In this document: piece by piece, positions 34,801 through 43,813 of the stretch
How positions within the stretch are numbered: the first letter of the stretch is position 1
Layout: each line of letters opens with the position of its first letter
Origin: Actinomadura sp. DC4
GTDB taxonomy: Bacteria > Actinomycetota > Actinomycetes > Streptosporangiales > Streptosporangiaceae
Direction: 5' to 3'
NCBI RefSeq assembly: GCF_030406325.1
Contig: NZ_JAUEQY010000007.1
Coordinates: forward strand, 290,122-354,121
Length of the DNA: 64,000 nt
Position numbers and translations under genes: made by a program
Notes under the pieces: model-generated
Seen by the model: the letters and a program-made list of their open reading frames with translations, nothing else
The model's database searches: none
Told to the model about the DNA's origin: nothing

Positions 34801-35952
34801 ACGGGCGCCGACGCGCTCTGCTACCTCCTCCCGCGCCACGAACTTCCCGGTGGGTCGACGGCGCCCGGGCGTGCGCTGCTCGTCACCGCCGACGGAGGAG
34901 TCGAGGACCTGGCGCTGCCGGAGCTGGCCACCGGACCGGGCGGCGCCGTGGCGGAGTACGCCGAGGCGCTCGCCGGGATCGCCGACCCGCCCGGGAGCCC
35001 GGCGGGCCGGCGGCAGCGACGGCGGTGGCGGGAGGCGCTCGACGTGGTCTGCGACTGGGCGTGGCCGGCCGCGATCGGCCCGCTGCTCGACCGCTTCCCC
35101 TCCCTCCCCCGGCTGGTGCTCGTCCCGATGGGGCGCCTCGGGGTCGTTCCCTGGCACGCGGCCCGCACGCCGGACGGGGACTACGCCGTCGAGAAGGCCG
35201 TGCTGTCCTACGCCGCGTCCGGACGGCAGCTCGTCGACGCCGCGCACCGGCCCCACCTGGACGGCGACGCGGTCATCGTCAGCGACCCCACCGGCGAACT
35301 CACCTGGGCCAACGCCGAAGCACGCGCCCTGCGCCGCCACTACCCCGACGCACGCAGGCTCGCCCGGCCGACCGCCACACCCGGCGTCGGGATCGCCGAC
35401 CCCGAGACCGTGCTGGCGGCCCTGCCCTCGGCCGACGCGCCCGGAGCGTCGCTGCTGCATCTGAGCTGCCACGGCCACGGACTCGGCTCCCCGGCCGACT
35501 CCCATCTCCGGCTGATCCACGTCGTCGACGGCACGGTCGCCGAGGCGCCGCTGACCGTCGAACGCATCCTGCACCGCGCGAACGGACGACCGCCGGCCGC
35601 ACCGGGCGGCCTCGTCATGCTCTCCGCGTGCTTCAGCGACCTCACCGTCACCGACCACGACGAGGCCCTCACCCTCGCCTCCGCCTTCCTCGCCGCGGGA
35701 GCCGCCACCGTCGTCGGCACCCGATGGCAGATCACCGAACGCGCCGCCACCCTCCTCAGCGTCGTCTTCCACCACCACCTCGCCCACGGCCTCACCCCAC
35801 CCGACGCACTACGCGCCGCACAGCTCTGGATGCTCGACCGCCGGCGGGAACCGCCCGACCTGCCACCCGCCCTCGCCGCCCTCACCACGACCCCCGGCCT
35901 CGACCTCACCGACCCCGCAGGATGGGCGGCGTTCACCCACCAAGGACGCTGA
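31846..35952 (+). CDS. Large TPR-CHAT protein, intact catalytic pair
   Basis: 1368 residues from a GTG with AAGGAGA upstream. Residues 1 to about 1000 are TPR-like helical repeats. The CHAT (caspase HetF-associated) domain spans about 1020-1368. The catalytic His is in HLSCHGHG (residue 1209) and the Cys in MLSACF (residue 1262); AGAATVVGTRWQI and a WAAFTHQGR end are family-like. CHAT proteases cut specific partners after activation, the TPRs serving as sensor. Last and largest gene of the plus-strand cluster. The substrate is unknown; the vWA-like and membrane proteins are candidates for input. Confidence 0.9.
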   Translation: MTTDDEPGRPDPDLVKRAAEARDALARATSPDEVIEVRHGLVWVLLDIHRLSRDGRVTPELSEAVGHADRLVAETADHWAAALALYAAAHAYAALGEVTGRAAPRDTAIELLSRALRDVIGSDRVEALFLLAKLSLERWSDAACADDPADLDTALERASQAWELAEAFPESSGPLMTKVRAVLGLAFCERFAVAEPDTREERQAVDEAIVHLSAVAEALPDGPYLDELRVRLARAHWARLHLEEDGTPARAADRDAVIELLRGFDDVWARFIRGLALEQRHTATGSPEDRDEAIAALLCVLDLEDDDTDERSPTVLSALLDGGALLLGRAEDDGDRPADLDAAIACFGRALPLLPPEDPERVPALMGLAHAHVLRGGEHPGEERLNTIISCYSEAWPQVRADTGLDRELRLTVVAELGIARVERMRTAGAHPGDHDAAIDELTETRGLMATDGGASDAWCAALLGICHAARAQEGIGGRTNVSADLARATELLTEALDRLPADDPIREETTAALAATTLVGVNMHIYGPARLTDLTVILRDALVSPPSDAAVRCWLHQALGVALYWQTEPDIDAGIVQLEEAARLAPAPPELVTTTFNLANALVQRFFLRGDLADVDAAIRQMDELEASDALLARVLPAADRLGWRALRTTTRLLQGVSRGGTEHYEPAVEELRAVIDRLPADHPQRGRWLGDLGMAIMVAAQARGDLPAAREALPLLDEAARSLDGPMKEICLIRSAALRAVTAQAPVRRDLDVAIATLTGLTGSPTVGPRAGVMAGVLLLERYRLGGAPADVDQAIARLRDAPRRLAPGHPLQAEMARRLAEAYRAAGDAPRSATAGEAALRAWGHNVLLQSGAARAVAAGRSGNGFARTVACWRLADGSPQAAVRVLELGRGLVLHAATAGTRIADELRAAGHGDLFAEWDRAKTVEREPAGTVAAVMEGLMGPQVPGDLRRRVLDALATTPRGLRLTGPPDVSDIAGAVRRTGADALCYLLPRHELPGGSTAPGRALLVTADGGVEDLALPELATGPGGAVAEYAEALAGIADPPGSPAGRRQRRRWREALDVVCDWAWPAAIGPLLDRFPSLPRLVLVPMGRLGVVPWHAARTPDGDYAVEKAVLSYAASGRQLVDAAHRPHLDGDAVIVSDPTGELTWANAEARALRRHYPDARRLARPTATPGVGIADPETVLAALPSADAPGASLLHLSCHGHGLGSPADSHLRLIHVVDGTVAEAPLTVERILHRANGRPPAAPGGLVMLSACFSDLTVTDHDEALTLASAFLAAGAATVVGTRWQITERAATLLSVVFHHHLAHGLTPPDALRAAQLWMLDRRREPPDLPPALAALTTTPGLDLTDPAGWAAFTHQGR

Positions 35953-35984
35953 AATGGCAGCACAAAATGACCTGACTGGCACTT

Positions 35985-36046
35985 TGACTTAAAAGTCAGA
36001 AAATGTACGTATCGGTTGACTCTTATCGGCTCGACCGAGCAAGATA
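35985..36046 (+). promoter_or_regulatory. Palindrome and weak promoter before the 36079 gene
   Basis: TGACTT-AA-AAGTCA (35985-35998) is a 6-bp-arm palindrome in an AT-rich patch 33 bp after the CHAT stop. TTGACT (36016-36021) and AAGATA (36041-36046), 19 bp apart, could be a promoter for the small gene starting at 36079. The palindrome would then be an upstream operator. Spacing is not ideal. Confidence 0.35.
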
Positions 36047-36078
36047 TCGACCAGCCGAGTCATGGGAAGGAGACAGAG

Positions 36079-36489
36079 GTGCGACTATTCGGCGGACGTA
36101 CCCCCTCTCACGCGAACGGTCTCCCCGACGACGTCGTTCGCCGGATGACCCTGCTCGGGAGGTTCGAGATCGACCCGGAGGGCTCCGGCATCGGGGGCAT
36201 GGAGATCTACGACGAGTGCATCGAGCCGTTCACCGTATTCGCCGGTCAAAATCCCGATGACTTCATCGCCGAGATCCGCGCCGTCGCGCTCCGCGAGAAA
36301 GGGATCGTCGCCTACGGCTGCGCCTGCTGCGTCGTCGAGCATCTCGGCCGGCGCAATGACAACGCGGCCTTTCTCGACATCCTCGATCTCGCCATCGACT
36401 ACAAGCGTTCGCTCGGCCTTCCCCGCGAACGGTTCAACGACCACGAGTTGCGGCGCTGGGCCGAGGTGCACGGCCCCGGCCGCTGGTGA
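36079..36489 (+). CDS. Uncharacterised small soluble protein
   Basis: 136 residues from a GTG at 36079 with AAGGAGA seven bases upstream; an in-frame ATG at 36016 lies within the apparent promoter. It is a mixed alpha-beta, acidic protein with a CACC cluster (GCACCVVEHLGRRND) near residue 80. No membrane segment and no family recognised. It sits alone between the plus-strand CHAT cluster and the convergent RES gene, ending 17 bp from it. It may be an immunity, sensor or unrelated protein. Confidence 0.55.
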   Translation: MRLFGGRTPSHANGLPDDVVRRMTLLGRFEIDPEGSGIGGMEIYDECIEPFTVFAGQNPDDFIAEIRAVALREKGIVAYGCACCVVEHLGRRNDNAAFLDILDLAIDYKRSLGLPRERFNDHELRRWAEVHGPGRW

Positions 36490-36506
36490 ATTCCGCCCGG
36501 CGGCGT

Positions 36507-37163
36507 TCATCGGCGGCGGGGGTGCGATATCCACGCCCGGTACGGAGCGAGGAGCGCATTGATCCATTCCGCTCCGACCACGTCGTCGAGGTCGATCACC
36601 GAGGACGAATCGACCTCCAGGACGCCTTCACAGCGGTCACCGAACAGCATCAGCGCCTCGGCGCGCCCCTCGCGCTTGGACGGCCAGATGAGCCCGTGCG
36701 CGTCCGGCGCCTGCCGGCGGATCCAGCTCGCCCAGCGCCGCGTGGCGTGGTAGTCCTCGGTGTCGGCGTGGATCAGCCAGGTGTCCTGGGCGATCGCCGC
36801 GAGCGCCGGCCCGGTGAGCAGGCTGACGAGCTTCAGGCCGGTCGTGGTCCGCACGACGCTGCTCCGCCGGTCGCGTACGGCCGGGCGGTGGATGGTCCGC
36901 ACGCCTCGCGCGTCCGGGACGATGTCGCGGAGGAGCACCTCGGCCAGCGCCGTCCTCGCCTTGAGTCCCGCGTAGTAGTACGGGAACGGGTCGTGCGCCG
37001 TGGCGTCGAAACGGCCGCCGCCGAAGTTGCCGTCCGCCAGCCGCTCGGTGAACGCGGTCGGCTCGACCCTCCTGTCGTGCACCCGCCACAGGCGTGTGCC
37101 CACGGGCAGCGGATGAAGCAGCGGTGTCCCGGCGAAGCGGGCCGGAGGCGGTGCCTTCACCAT
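36507..37163 (-). CDS. RES domain protein, predicted NAD+ phosphorylase toxin (second copy)
   Basis: 218 residues. The same core as the 25689 protein: RLWRVHD, GGGRFDATAHDPFPYYYAGLKARTALAEVLLRD and HGLIWPSKREGRAEALMLFGDR. The two differ clearly in sequence, so this is not a recent duplicate. ATG 37163 lies 2 bp after the stop of its antitoxin-like partner. It is the last gene of an 11-gene minus-strand run headed by GrpE and Hsp70 genes, so its expression may depend on that operon. NAD+ degradation is the established activity of the family, not tested here. Confidence 0.85.
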   Translation of the reverse strand: MVKAPPPARFAGTPLLHPLPVGTRLWRVHDRRVEPTAFTERLADGNFGGGRFDATAHDPFPYYYAGLKARTALAEVLLRDIVPDARGVRTIHRPAVRDRRSSVVRTTTGLKLVSLLTGPALAAIAQDTWLIHADTEDYHATRRWASWIRRQAPDAHGLIWPSKREGRAEALMLFGDRCEGVLEVDSSSVIDLDDVVGAEWINALLAPYRAWISHPRRR

Positions 37164-37165
37164 GC

Positions 37166-37831
37166 TCAGGCCTCCGCTTCCATGGCCCGGGCGGCGGCGA
37201 TCAGCGACTCGTCGGGAAGGCTCCCGATCGAGTGGGCCGGCACGGCGTGGAGCCAGGCGTTCTCACCGAGCCACCAGTCCGCGGCGCCGAAGGGATCCTC
37301 CTCGGCGAGGAGAATGCGGTTGACCGTCCGTACGACCTGCGGCGGTGTGCCGTCGGGGCCGAACTGGAACGAGGGCCACTGCGGTATCCCGTCGTCGCGG
37401 TCGAGCCGGATCAGCCCCGGATCATCGGGGTCCTGACCGCGGACGCGGACCTCGGCCGCGGTGAACGCGTCCGCCGCCAGCAGCCATGCCGACCCGTCGG
37501 CCATGACCTGGCTCGCGGTCGGCGCGGGCTCGCCGACCAGGCCGCGCAGGGGTTCGGTCAGGCGAAACCACGAGGCGAGCTCGACCGCCCGGTCCGGTGC
37601 CAGCCGTCGTTCGTCCTCGATCACCGCCTGCCGGAACGGGTGGTCCAGCGGCAGCCGCCCGCGCAAGAGGCCGACGATCTCCTCGGCGATCTCCTTGGAC
37701 ATGTCGCCGTCGCCCTCACCCACGAACTCCACGACCAGCGCGGACAGCTCACCCGCGTCCTCGGGACCGATCCGCTCCCGGATGTCGTCCCACTGCTCGG
37801 CCAGTACGCCGAGCGCACGTCGCATCCCCAT
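37166..37831 (-). CDS. Antitoxin-like partner of the second RES toxin
   Basis: 221 residues. The C-terminus GLIRLDRDDGIPQWPSFQF and LLAEEDPFGAADWWLGENAWLHAVP parallels the antitoxin-like protein at 26538-27191 almost motif for motif. The N-terminal ~110 residues are helical and more divergent. A GGGGGAG ribosome site precedes the ATG at 37831. It lies 14 bp downstream of an Hsp70 gene. No DNA-binding motif seen, so repression of the operon may not be its role. Confidence 0.7.
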   Translation of the reverse strand: MGMRRALGVLAEQWDDIRERIGPEDAGELSALVVEFVGEGDGDMSKEIAEEIVGLLRGRLPLDHPFRQAVIEDERRLAPDRAVELASWFRLTEPLRGLVGEPAPTASQVMADGSAWLLAADAFTAAEVRVRGQDPDDPGLIRLDRDDGIPQWPSFQFGPDGTPPQVVRTVNRILLAEEDPFGAADWWLGENAWLHAVPAHSIGSLPDESLIAAARAMEAEA

Positions 37832-37845
37832 CTTCGCCGCTCCCC

Positions 37846-39453
37846 CTACGAGCTCACGTCGTGCCGGGCCACCGCGGTACGCGCGGCGCTCACCGCCGCC
37901 TCGTCCATCCCGCCGATCTGTAACTCCAGGTCCAGCTCGTTCCCGGACATGGGTTCCTCGGCGTGGACGGTCAGCCTGCCGGTCTCATCCACCGCGAACG
38001 AGACGTCCAGCCGGGACAGGGCCGGGAGGCGGGGCGGCAGGCGCAGCCTGCCGCGTGCGACGCAGGCGTTGTCGCTCACCTCATCGGAGCTGGTCCCCTC
38101 CTTCTGCTCCCAGACCTCGACCTCGGCCATCGGCTGGTTGTCGATCGAGGTGGCGAATGACACGGCGCCGGAGTCGGCGGGCAGCGGCGTGTTGGCCGGC
38201 AGCAGATGGATGACGTACGTGCGCGCCCGGCCGGGATCGGTGGCGAAGAGCGGGTCGTTCTGGTCGGCGACCCGTACGCCGAAGCCACGGGGCACGACGG
38301 TGGTCACCGACCGCCGCGTCATCACCGCCGCCTCGGAGGCGCTGATGCCGAGCCGGTCGGCGATCTCCTCCGGCCCGCCGCCGGGTTCCCGGCTCGCCTG
38401 CCGGACCAGGGCGAACAGCGCCGCGCCCTTCGCCACCGCGAGCTCGGGTTCGTGTCTCCGGGCCTCCAGGCCGAGCCGCTCGCGGAGGCGCTCCCGTACG
38501 ACCGGCATCTTGGTCATGCCGCCGACGAGGATCACCTCGTCGATGGTCTCGACCTTCCTGCGGCGCGCCTCCCCGACGGTCTTTTCGGTGATGTCGAGGG
38601 TGCGTTCGAGCAGGTCGGCGGTGAGCTCCTCCAACGTGGCCCGGGTCATCTCGACCTCGGCGGTCGCGCCGCCGAACCGCAGGTGGCGCGTCCAGGCCAG
38701 CGCCGAGCTCAGCTCCATCTTCACCACCTCGGCACCGATGGCGAGGTCGTGCATGAACTGCTCGTCGGCGGTGGGGTCGAGGCCCGGGCACTGCCGGGTG
38801 AAGGCCTCCAGCATGTACCGGACCACTCTCTCGTCCCAGTCCGCGCCCCCGAGCCGAAGGTCACCTCCGGTGCAGACCGCCCGGATGTCGTCGCCCTCCA
38901 GCCGGATCACGGTCGTGTCGAACGTCCCGCCGCCCAGGTCGTACACGAGGACGTGGCGGACGCCGCCGGAGGGCCGGCGCGACTGGTAGGACAACGCCGC
39001 AGCGATCGGCTCGTCGAGCACGTCCAGCACGTTGAGCCCGGCGATGCGCCCGGCCTTGCGGGTGGCCTCACGCTCCCGTACGCCGAAGTAGGCCGGCACG
39101 GTGATGACGACGTCACGTACCGGCTCGCCCGTCTGCCGCCCGGCGGACTGCGCCAGCTCGCGCAGGATGAATGCCGAGATGGTCTCGGGCGTACGCGCCT
39201 CGCCGTGGTAGGTGAACGCGACGTCCTCCCGGCCCATCTCCCGCTTGATCCGCTCCGCGACCAGGTGGGGCGCCAGCAGCGCGCTGTTGCGCGCGGCGCC
39301 GCCGACGACCACGCTGCCCGGCTTCTCGAAGTAGACGACCGAGGGCGTCGTCTCCCTGCCGATCGCATTCCTGGCCACCACGGGATGGCCCGTGTCGTCC
39401 ACGTAGGCGATGCAGGAGTTGGTGCTGCCCAGGTCGATCCCGAACGCGGTCAT
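37846..39453 (-). CDS. Hsp70 family protein (DnaK-like, short substrate domain)
   Basis: 535 residues. FGIDLGSTNSCIAYV (phosphate 1), VVYFEKPGSVVVGGAARN, IKREMG (catalytic Lys), [14 protein letters not shown] with the normal Thr, and ILVGGMTKMPVV (adenosine). After the ATPase domain (about 1-375) comes a beta-sandwich-like region with VIHLLPANTPLP and a truncated end; the alpha-helical lid of full DnaK is absent. Encoded between a CHAT gene and a RES antitoxin gene. Possibly a chaperone dedicated to one of them. Confidence 0.9.
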   Translation of the reverse strand: MTAFGIDLGSTNSCIAYVDDTGHPVVARNAIGRETTPSVVYFEKPGSVVVGGAARNSALLAPHLVAERIKREMGREDVAFTYHGEARTPETISAFILRELAQSAGRQTGEPVRDVVITVPAYFGVREREATRKAGRIAGLNVLDVLDEPIAAALSYQSRRPSGGVRHVLVYDLGGGTFDTTVIRLEGDDIRAVCTGGDLRLGGADWDERVVRYMLEAFTRQCPGLDPTADEQFMHDLAIGAEVVKMELSSALAWTRHLRFGGATAEVEMTRATLEELTADLLERTLDITEKTVGEARRRKVETIDEVILVGGMTKMPVVRERLRERLGLEARRHEPELAVAKGAALFALVRQASREPGGGPEEIADRLGISASEAAVMTRRSVTTVVPRGFGVRVADQNDPLFATDPGRARTYVIHLLPANTPLPADSGAVSFATSIDNQPMAEVEVWEQKEGTSSDEVSDNACVARGRLRLPPRLPALSRLDVSFAVDETGRLTVHAEEPMSGNELDLELQIGGMDEAAVSAARTAVARHDVSS

Positions 39454-39472
39454 GTCATCGTCCTTCGAAAGG

Positions 39473-42400
39473 TCATCGGCCCTGGTAGGTGAATGCGGCC
39501 CACGCGTCGATCGCGGTGAGGTCGAGGCAGGCCGTCTCCTCGGCCAGTCCCGGGTCCAGGCCGGCGGGCGGCCGCCGGCCCGGGTCGAGCATCCACAGCT
39601 GCGCCGCGCGCAGCGCCGTCGCGGGATCGCCGTAGCCGGAGTTGAGGTAGTGGTGGAACATGATCATGAACAGGGCGGTCGGCACGTCCGCGACCGGCCA
39701 GCGTGCGCCGACGACGCCGCAGGCGCCGGCGGCGAGGAACGCCGTGGCCAGCGTCAGCGCCTCGTCGTGATGACGGCCGGTCTCGTCGCTGCCGCACGCC
39801 GCGAGCACGACGAGGCCGCCGGCGGCGTCCCTCGCGCGTTCGCGCGCCTGCCGCAGGATGTCGGTCATGGCGAGGGCCTCGTCCTGCGCGAGCAGGAGCC
39901 GGGACTCGACCGGGCGCTCCGCCACCAGGGCGTGACAGCCGAGGTGCAGCAGCGACGCGCCCGGCGAGCCCGCACGGGGCAGCAGCGCGCGTACGCGCTC
40001 GGCGGTGGCCTTGGGCGACGGCGCGTCCCCTCGGCGGCGGCCGCCGAGGAGGGTCCCCCGCGGGTAGTGCCGGCGATGGATCTGGGCGATCTCCTGGGAG
40101 GCGTGGAACAAGCCGCTTCCCCCGACCCGGACGAGCGCGGGGGCGCTGTCCCACCGTCGCGCCGGAAGGCGCCGCGCCTCCACGAACTGCCGGGCCGAGG
40201 CGGCGTAGGAGATGGTCGCGTCCTGGCAGGCGTATCGCCGGCCGCCGCCCGCGACGACGCGCCGCGCCGCGTGCCACGGCACCGCGCCGAGCTCACCGAC
40301 CGGCACGAGCACGAGGCGCGGGCGGCGCGGCGGCTCGGCCGGGACGGCGGACAGGACTCCCGTCATCGCGGCCGTCCAGGCCCATTCGCAGAGTTCCGGG
40401 AGAACCTCCCGGTCGGCTCCGCGGGCGAAGGCCGCCACGAGGCTTCCGTCACCGGTCGCCAGCCCGGGGAGCGGCACGTCACGTACCCGGCCGTCGCGTC
40501 CCACGATCAGGGCCAGCCCGTGCGGCCGTTCGTCCCGTGGCAGCAGGTAGACCAGCGCGTCCGCGCCGGCCGCGGACAACGCCTCGGCGATCTCGGGTAC
40601 GCCGGGCGGCGCGAGCAGCCGCCGTTCCACCTCGGTCCCCTCGATCGCCCGCATGACCCGGTGCCGAAGGTCGCTGGGCACGACCAGGCCCTTCGGCGGA
40701 TCCCCGACCATCGCTCCGGCGTGCCCGTCCCACGGACGGATCGCGCCTCCGGCGAGCGCGCGCTCCCACTCGGCGGCGAAGCCCTCGTGTCCGCCGTCAC
40801 GCAGCAGCGCGGGCACGCTCGCGTCGGCCGTCGCGGCGTGCAGGACCATGGCCCGCCCGAGTTCGAGCGCCTCGACGGCCAGCTCGGCGTACCCCCCGGA
40901 CAGGCACCACCGGGCGACGTCGGCGCCGTCACCGGCCGCCCCGGCGGCCACGTCGAGGGCACGCGCCTCGTCGCTCTGCAGGATCACGTCCCCGGCGGTC
41001 TCCCGCATCGCCGCGATCCCGGTCTCCGCCGCGGCCCGCCGGTCGCCCTGCTGCCGGTCGTCCCGCTCGTGGTAGGCGAGGGCGAGTGTGTAGAGCAGCC
41101 CGGCGAGCTCGGCGCCGGCCCTGTCCTGACCGGCCTCGCGCCGTGCCTCTTCCAGGCGCGTCGTGGCGTCGAGCAGGTCCCGCCGATCGCGCGTGACGTC
41201 GTACCGCAGCCGGAGCGCCATGCCATGGCTGCTCAGCAGCTGGTACAGCTGCGCCGGGCTGCGGTCCGCCTGCTCACACGCCTCCGCCAGCAGCGCGATG
41301 CCCTCGTCCATCGGCCTGCGGTCGCGCCGGGCGAAGCCCTCGTTCACCTTCGCGAAGGCCGTGAACATGAGCCCGAGAGAGTGGAAGACGTCGTCGTCCT
41401 GAGTGCTTTCCAGTTCGGCGGCGAGAGTGTCGGCGTAGGCGGTGAACAGCTCGGGCTCCCGTCCGATCTTGTCCACGTCCAGCCCGTCGGTCTTGCGCAT
41501 GACCTCCAGCAGGGCGAGGTCGCCGCGCAACGATCCGTGCATCGGGTGGGACTCCGGCAGCCGTCCCCGCAACCGGAGCAGCGCGGCGCTCGCGGCCTCC
41601 AGCTGGTCAGGGGTGGTGTTGGTGCGGTACCGGACGAGCGGCCGGAGGGCGAGGAAGTACTCCATGGTCAGGGACGCGTGGGCGAACGCAGGACTGTCTT
41701 CGCCGTAGGTACCGGCGATCCGCTCGGCGTAGTACATGGCGGCGTCGAACGACTCGAGGCCGCCTCCGGCCATGTAACGCTGGCCCAGCAGTACGACGAG
41801 GCCCGTGTGGACCATGCTCTGGATCGCCTCGTTCTCGGGGGCCAGCGCGGCGGCGGCCTCGAGCCGCTCGATCGCGGAGGTGCGCCGGTCCGGGTCCGCG
41901 TCGAACATCGCGCTGAATCCCTCGGTCAGCCCGAGGAGCGCCAGGTTGATCGCCTTGTTCGGCGGGTCCGCCGAACGCTCGACGGCCTCGCCCAGGAGCG
42001 CCCGCATGCGGTCCAGGCGCGGCCCAGATCGGACGTACCGGATGTTCTGCAAGAACGCCGACCCGAGACGGGTCAGGGTCAGGGTCCGGGCGGGATGGTC
42101 GTCGGGCATGTGCGCCAGTGCGTGTTCGAGCGCCTCGACCGCCGCGTCGAGCTCGTCTCGCGAGGCGTCTCTCCCCTCGAAGGCGATGCCCGCGGACCCC
42201 CCGAGCACGCCCAGGAGCGTGCCGCGCAGCGGATGGCCGTCCGGGAGGCCCTGGGTGGCCGCGACGAACGACTCCGCCACACGCCGGCGGTTCTCCTCAC
42301 CCTCCGGCCCGCCGGCGTGGAGGCCGTGGAGCAGGCCGATCAGCGCCTGTGTCTCGTACACGCCCGGATCCCCGTCCGGCGCCGCCGCCATGCTCCCCTC

Positions 42401-43813
42401 CAGGTCCGCGATGGCCTGGGCCGCGCTCCCCTCGGAGACCGCGCCCGGGTCGGGCGCGACGGTGAGACACGCCCGGAGCCACTGGACCAGTCCCCCGTAC
42501 TCCGGACCGGCCGTCGCCGCCTCGGAGACCTGGCCGAGGTGCGCCAGCGCGACGTCCGCCACCTCCCGCGGCAGCGCCGTGGGCGGCACGGCCATCGCAC
42601 GGCCGACGGACGCGATGCCGAAGTCGGCGTCGACGGACCCCACCTTCCTGGGCGTCCAGTCACCGAGGAGGAGCGCGGCGCTGAGGACGTGGCAGGTGTC
42701 GGCCGTCGCGACCGGGCAGTCGGGCGCGTCGAGCTCCTCGCCGAAGACGGCCAGCGCGGCGGTCCTGTCGTCGTCATCACCGGCCAGCGCGAGGAACCGG
42801 ACGGCCCGGACGCCGGCCAGCTCGAGCCGTGCCGTCGCCAGCAGCGGATCCTCCCCGGCCAGGTGGGCCATGCCGTCGCCGATCAGCCGTACGGCCTCGT
42901 CGGCCCGCTCTCGCGCGGCCTCGCGCACGTTCGGGAACGTCCTGGACTCCTGCCGTGCCCACATGCCGCGCGCCAGGCCCAGGTAGATCGCCGTCTGCCC
43001 GTGGCCCTCGTGCCCCTCAGGCAACGCGCCGAGCGCGGCGGACAGGTGCTCGGCGGCGACTTCCAGGTCGTCGCGGGAGTCGCCGCCGAGGATCTGGGCC
43101 CGGATGAGGTGGGCCAGGCCGAGGCGGTACAGCGGGATGGCGATGTCCGGGTCGTCGCCGGCCACGCCCGCCAGGCACCGCTGGGCATAGCCGATCGCGG
43201 CCGTCGCGTCCGCCACGTCGTGGTTCTGCTCGGCGCGGTCGATCAGGAGGAGGGCCAGCAGAAAGTGGTCCGGCGCCAGACCGGCGTCCGGGCGCACCAG
43301 GACGTCGTACACGCGGCGCAGCCAGACGATCGCCTCGTCGCGGTCGGCGGAAAGGCCATGCTCCTCGTAGCGGTCGCCCAGGGCGACGCCGAGGGCGGCC
43401 GCCTCCGGAAGGTCCGGTCCGTACCGGACGGCGGCGCGGCCGAACAGCGCGATCGCCGTCCGCAGTGTCTCCGTTCCGTCCTCGGCGCCCGGGGCGTCGA
43501 CGGCCGGGGACAGCGCGCCGAGCAGCACCGCCGCCTGGAGACGGTTCTTGCCGGAGGTGGACGCGACGGCCTCCGCCAGGATTTCGAGCGCGGCGGTGAG
43601 GTCCGCCGTGACGGCGCTCTCCTCCTCGTCCTCCCGGGCCGCCTCGGCGAGTAGCAGCCAGAAGCGGCCGGCGAGGGCCTTCGCGAGGTCGGCGAGCGCG
43701 GCCGGTCCTCCGTCCGCCGCGTCGAGCAGCCGCTCGACCGCCCGGTCGGCCTCCCTCCGCGAGGACGGGACCTCACCGTCGCCCGCCGCCGGCTCCTCCG
43801 GACGCTCGGTCAT
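39473..43813 (-). CDS. Giant TPR-CHAT protein, intact catalytic pair
   Basis: 1446 residues, starting in an ATGA overlap with the 39-aa membrane peptide gene. TPR-like helices fill most of residues 1-1050. The CHAT domain has its His in HLGCHALV (residue 1294) and Cys in LAACGSDETG (residue 1340), and ends WAAFTYQGR as its paralogues do. Same architecture as the 31846 protein but well diverged. It follows the two GTPases and GAP1-like protein in the operon, which may control it through nucleotide state. Substrate unknown. Confidence 0.9.
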   Translation of the reverse strand: MTERPEEPAAGDGEVPSSRREADRAVERLLDAADGGPAALADLAKALAGRFWLLLAEAAREDEEESAVTADLTAALEILAEAVASTSGKNRLQAAVLLGALSPAVDAPGAEDGTETLRTAIALFGRAAVRYGPDLPEAAALGVALGDRYEEHGLSADRDEAIVWLRRVYDVLVRPDAGLAPDHFLLALLLIDRAEQNHDVADATAAIGYAQRCLAGVAGDDPDIAIPLYRLGLAHLIRAQILGGDSRDDLEVAAEHLSAALGALPEGHEGHGQTAIYLGLARGMWARQESRTFPNVREAARERADEAVRLIGDGMAHLAGEDPLLATARLELAGVRAVRFLALAGDDDDRTAALAVFGEELDAPDCPVATADTCHVLSAALLLGDWTPRKVGSVDADFGIASVGRAMAVPPTALPREVADVALAHLGQVSEAATAGPEYGGLVQWLRACLTVAPDPGAVSEGSAAQAIADLEGSMAAAPDGDPGVYETQALIGLLHGLHAGGPEGEENRRRVAESFVAATQGLPDGHPLRGTLLGVLGGSAGIAFEGRDASRDELDAAVEALEHALAHMPDDHPARTLTLTRLGSAFLQNIRYVRSGPRLDRMRALLGEAVERSADPPNKAINLALLGLTEGFSAMFDADPDRRTSAIERLEAAAALAPENEAIQSMVHTGLVVLLGQRYMAGGGLESFDAAMYYAERIAGTYGEDSPAFAHASLTMEYFLALRPLVRYRTNTTPDQLEAASAALLRLRGRLPESHPMHGSLRGDLALLEVMRKTDGLDVDKIGREPELFTAYADTLAAELESTQDDDVFHSLGLMFTAFAKVNEGFARRDRRPMDEGIALLAEACEQADRSPAQLYQLLSSHGMALRLRYDVTRDRRDLLDATTRLEEARREAGQDRAGAELAGLLYTLALAYHERDDRQQGDRRAAAETGIAAMRETAGDVILQSDEARALDVAAGAAGDGADVARWCLSGGYAELAVEALELGRAMVLHAATADASVPALLRDGGHEGFAAEWERALAGGAIRPWDGHAGAMVGDPPKGLVVPSDLRHRVMRAIEGTEVERRLLAPPGVPEIAEALSAAGADALVYLLPRDERPHGLALIVGRDGRVRDVPLPGLATGDGSLVAAFARGADREVLPELCEWAWTAAMTGVLSAVPAEPPRRPRLVLVPVGELGAVPWHAARRVVAGGGRRYACQDATISYAASARQFVEARRLPARRWDSAPALVRVGGSGLFHASQEIAQIHRRHYPRGTLLGGRRRGDAPSPKATAERVRALLPRAGSPGASLLHLGCHALVAERPVESRLLLAQDEALAMTDILRQARERARDAAGGLVVLAACGSDETGRHHDEALTLATAFLAAGACGVVGARWPVADVPTALFMIMFHHYLNSGYGDPATALRAAQLWMLDPGRRPPAGLDPGLAEETACLDLTAIDAWAAFTYQGR

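Noticed and set aside
39410..43654. Open plus-strand frame of 1414 codons opposite the giant CHAT gene
   Set aside because: It is antisense to a protein with intact CHAT motifs; the composition (Gly, Arg, Val, His) is typical of shadow frames.
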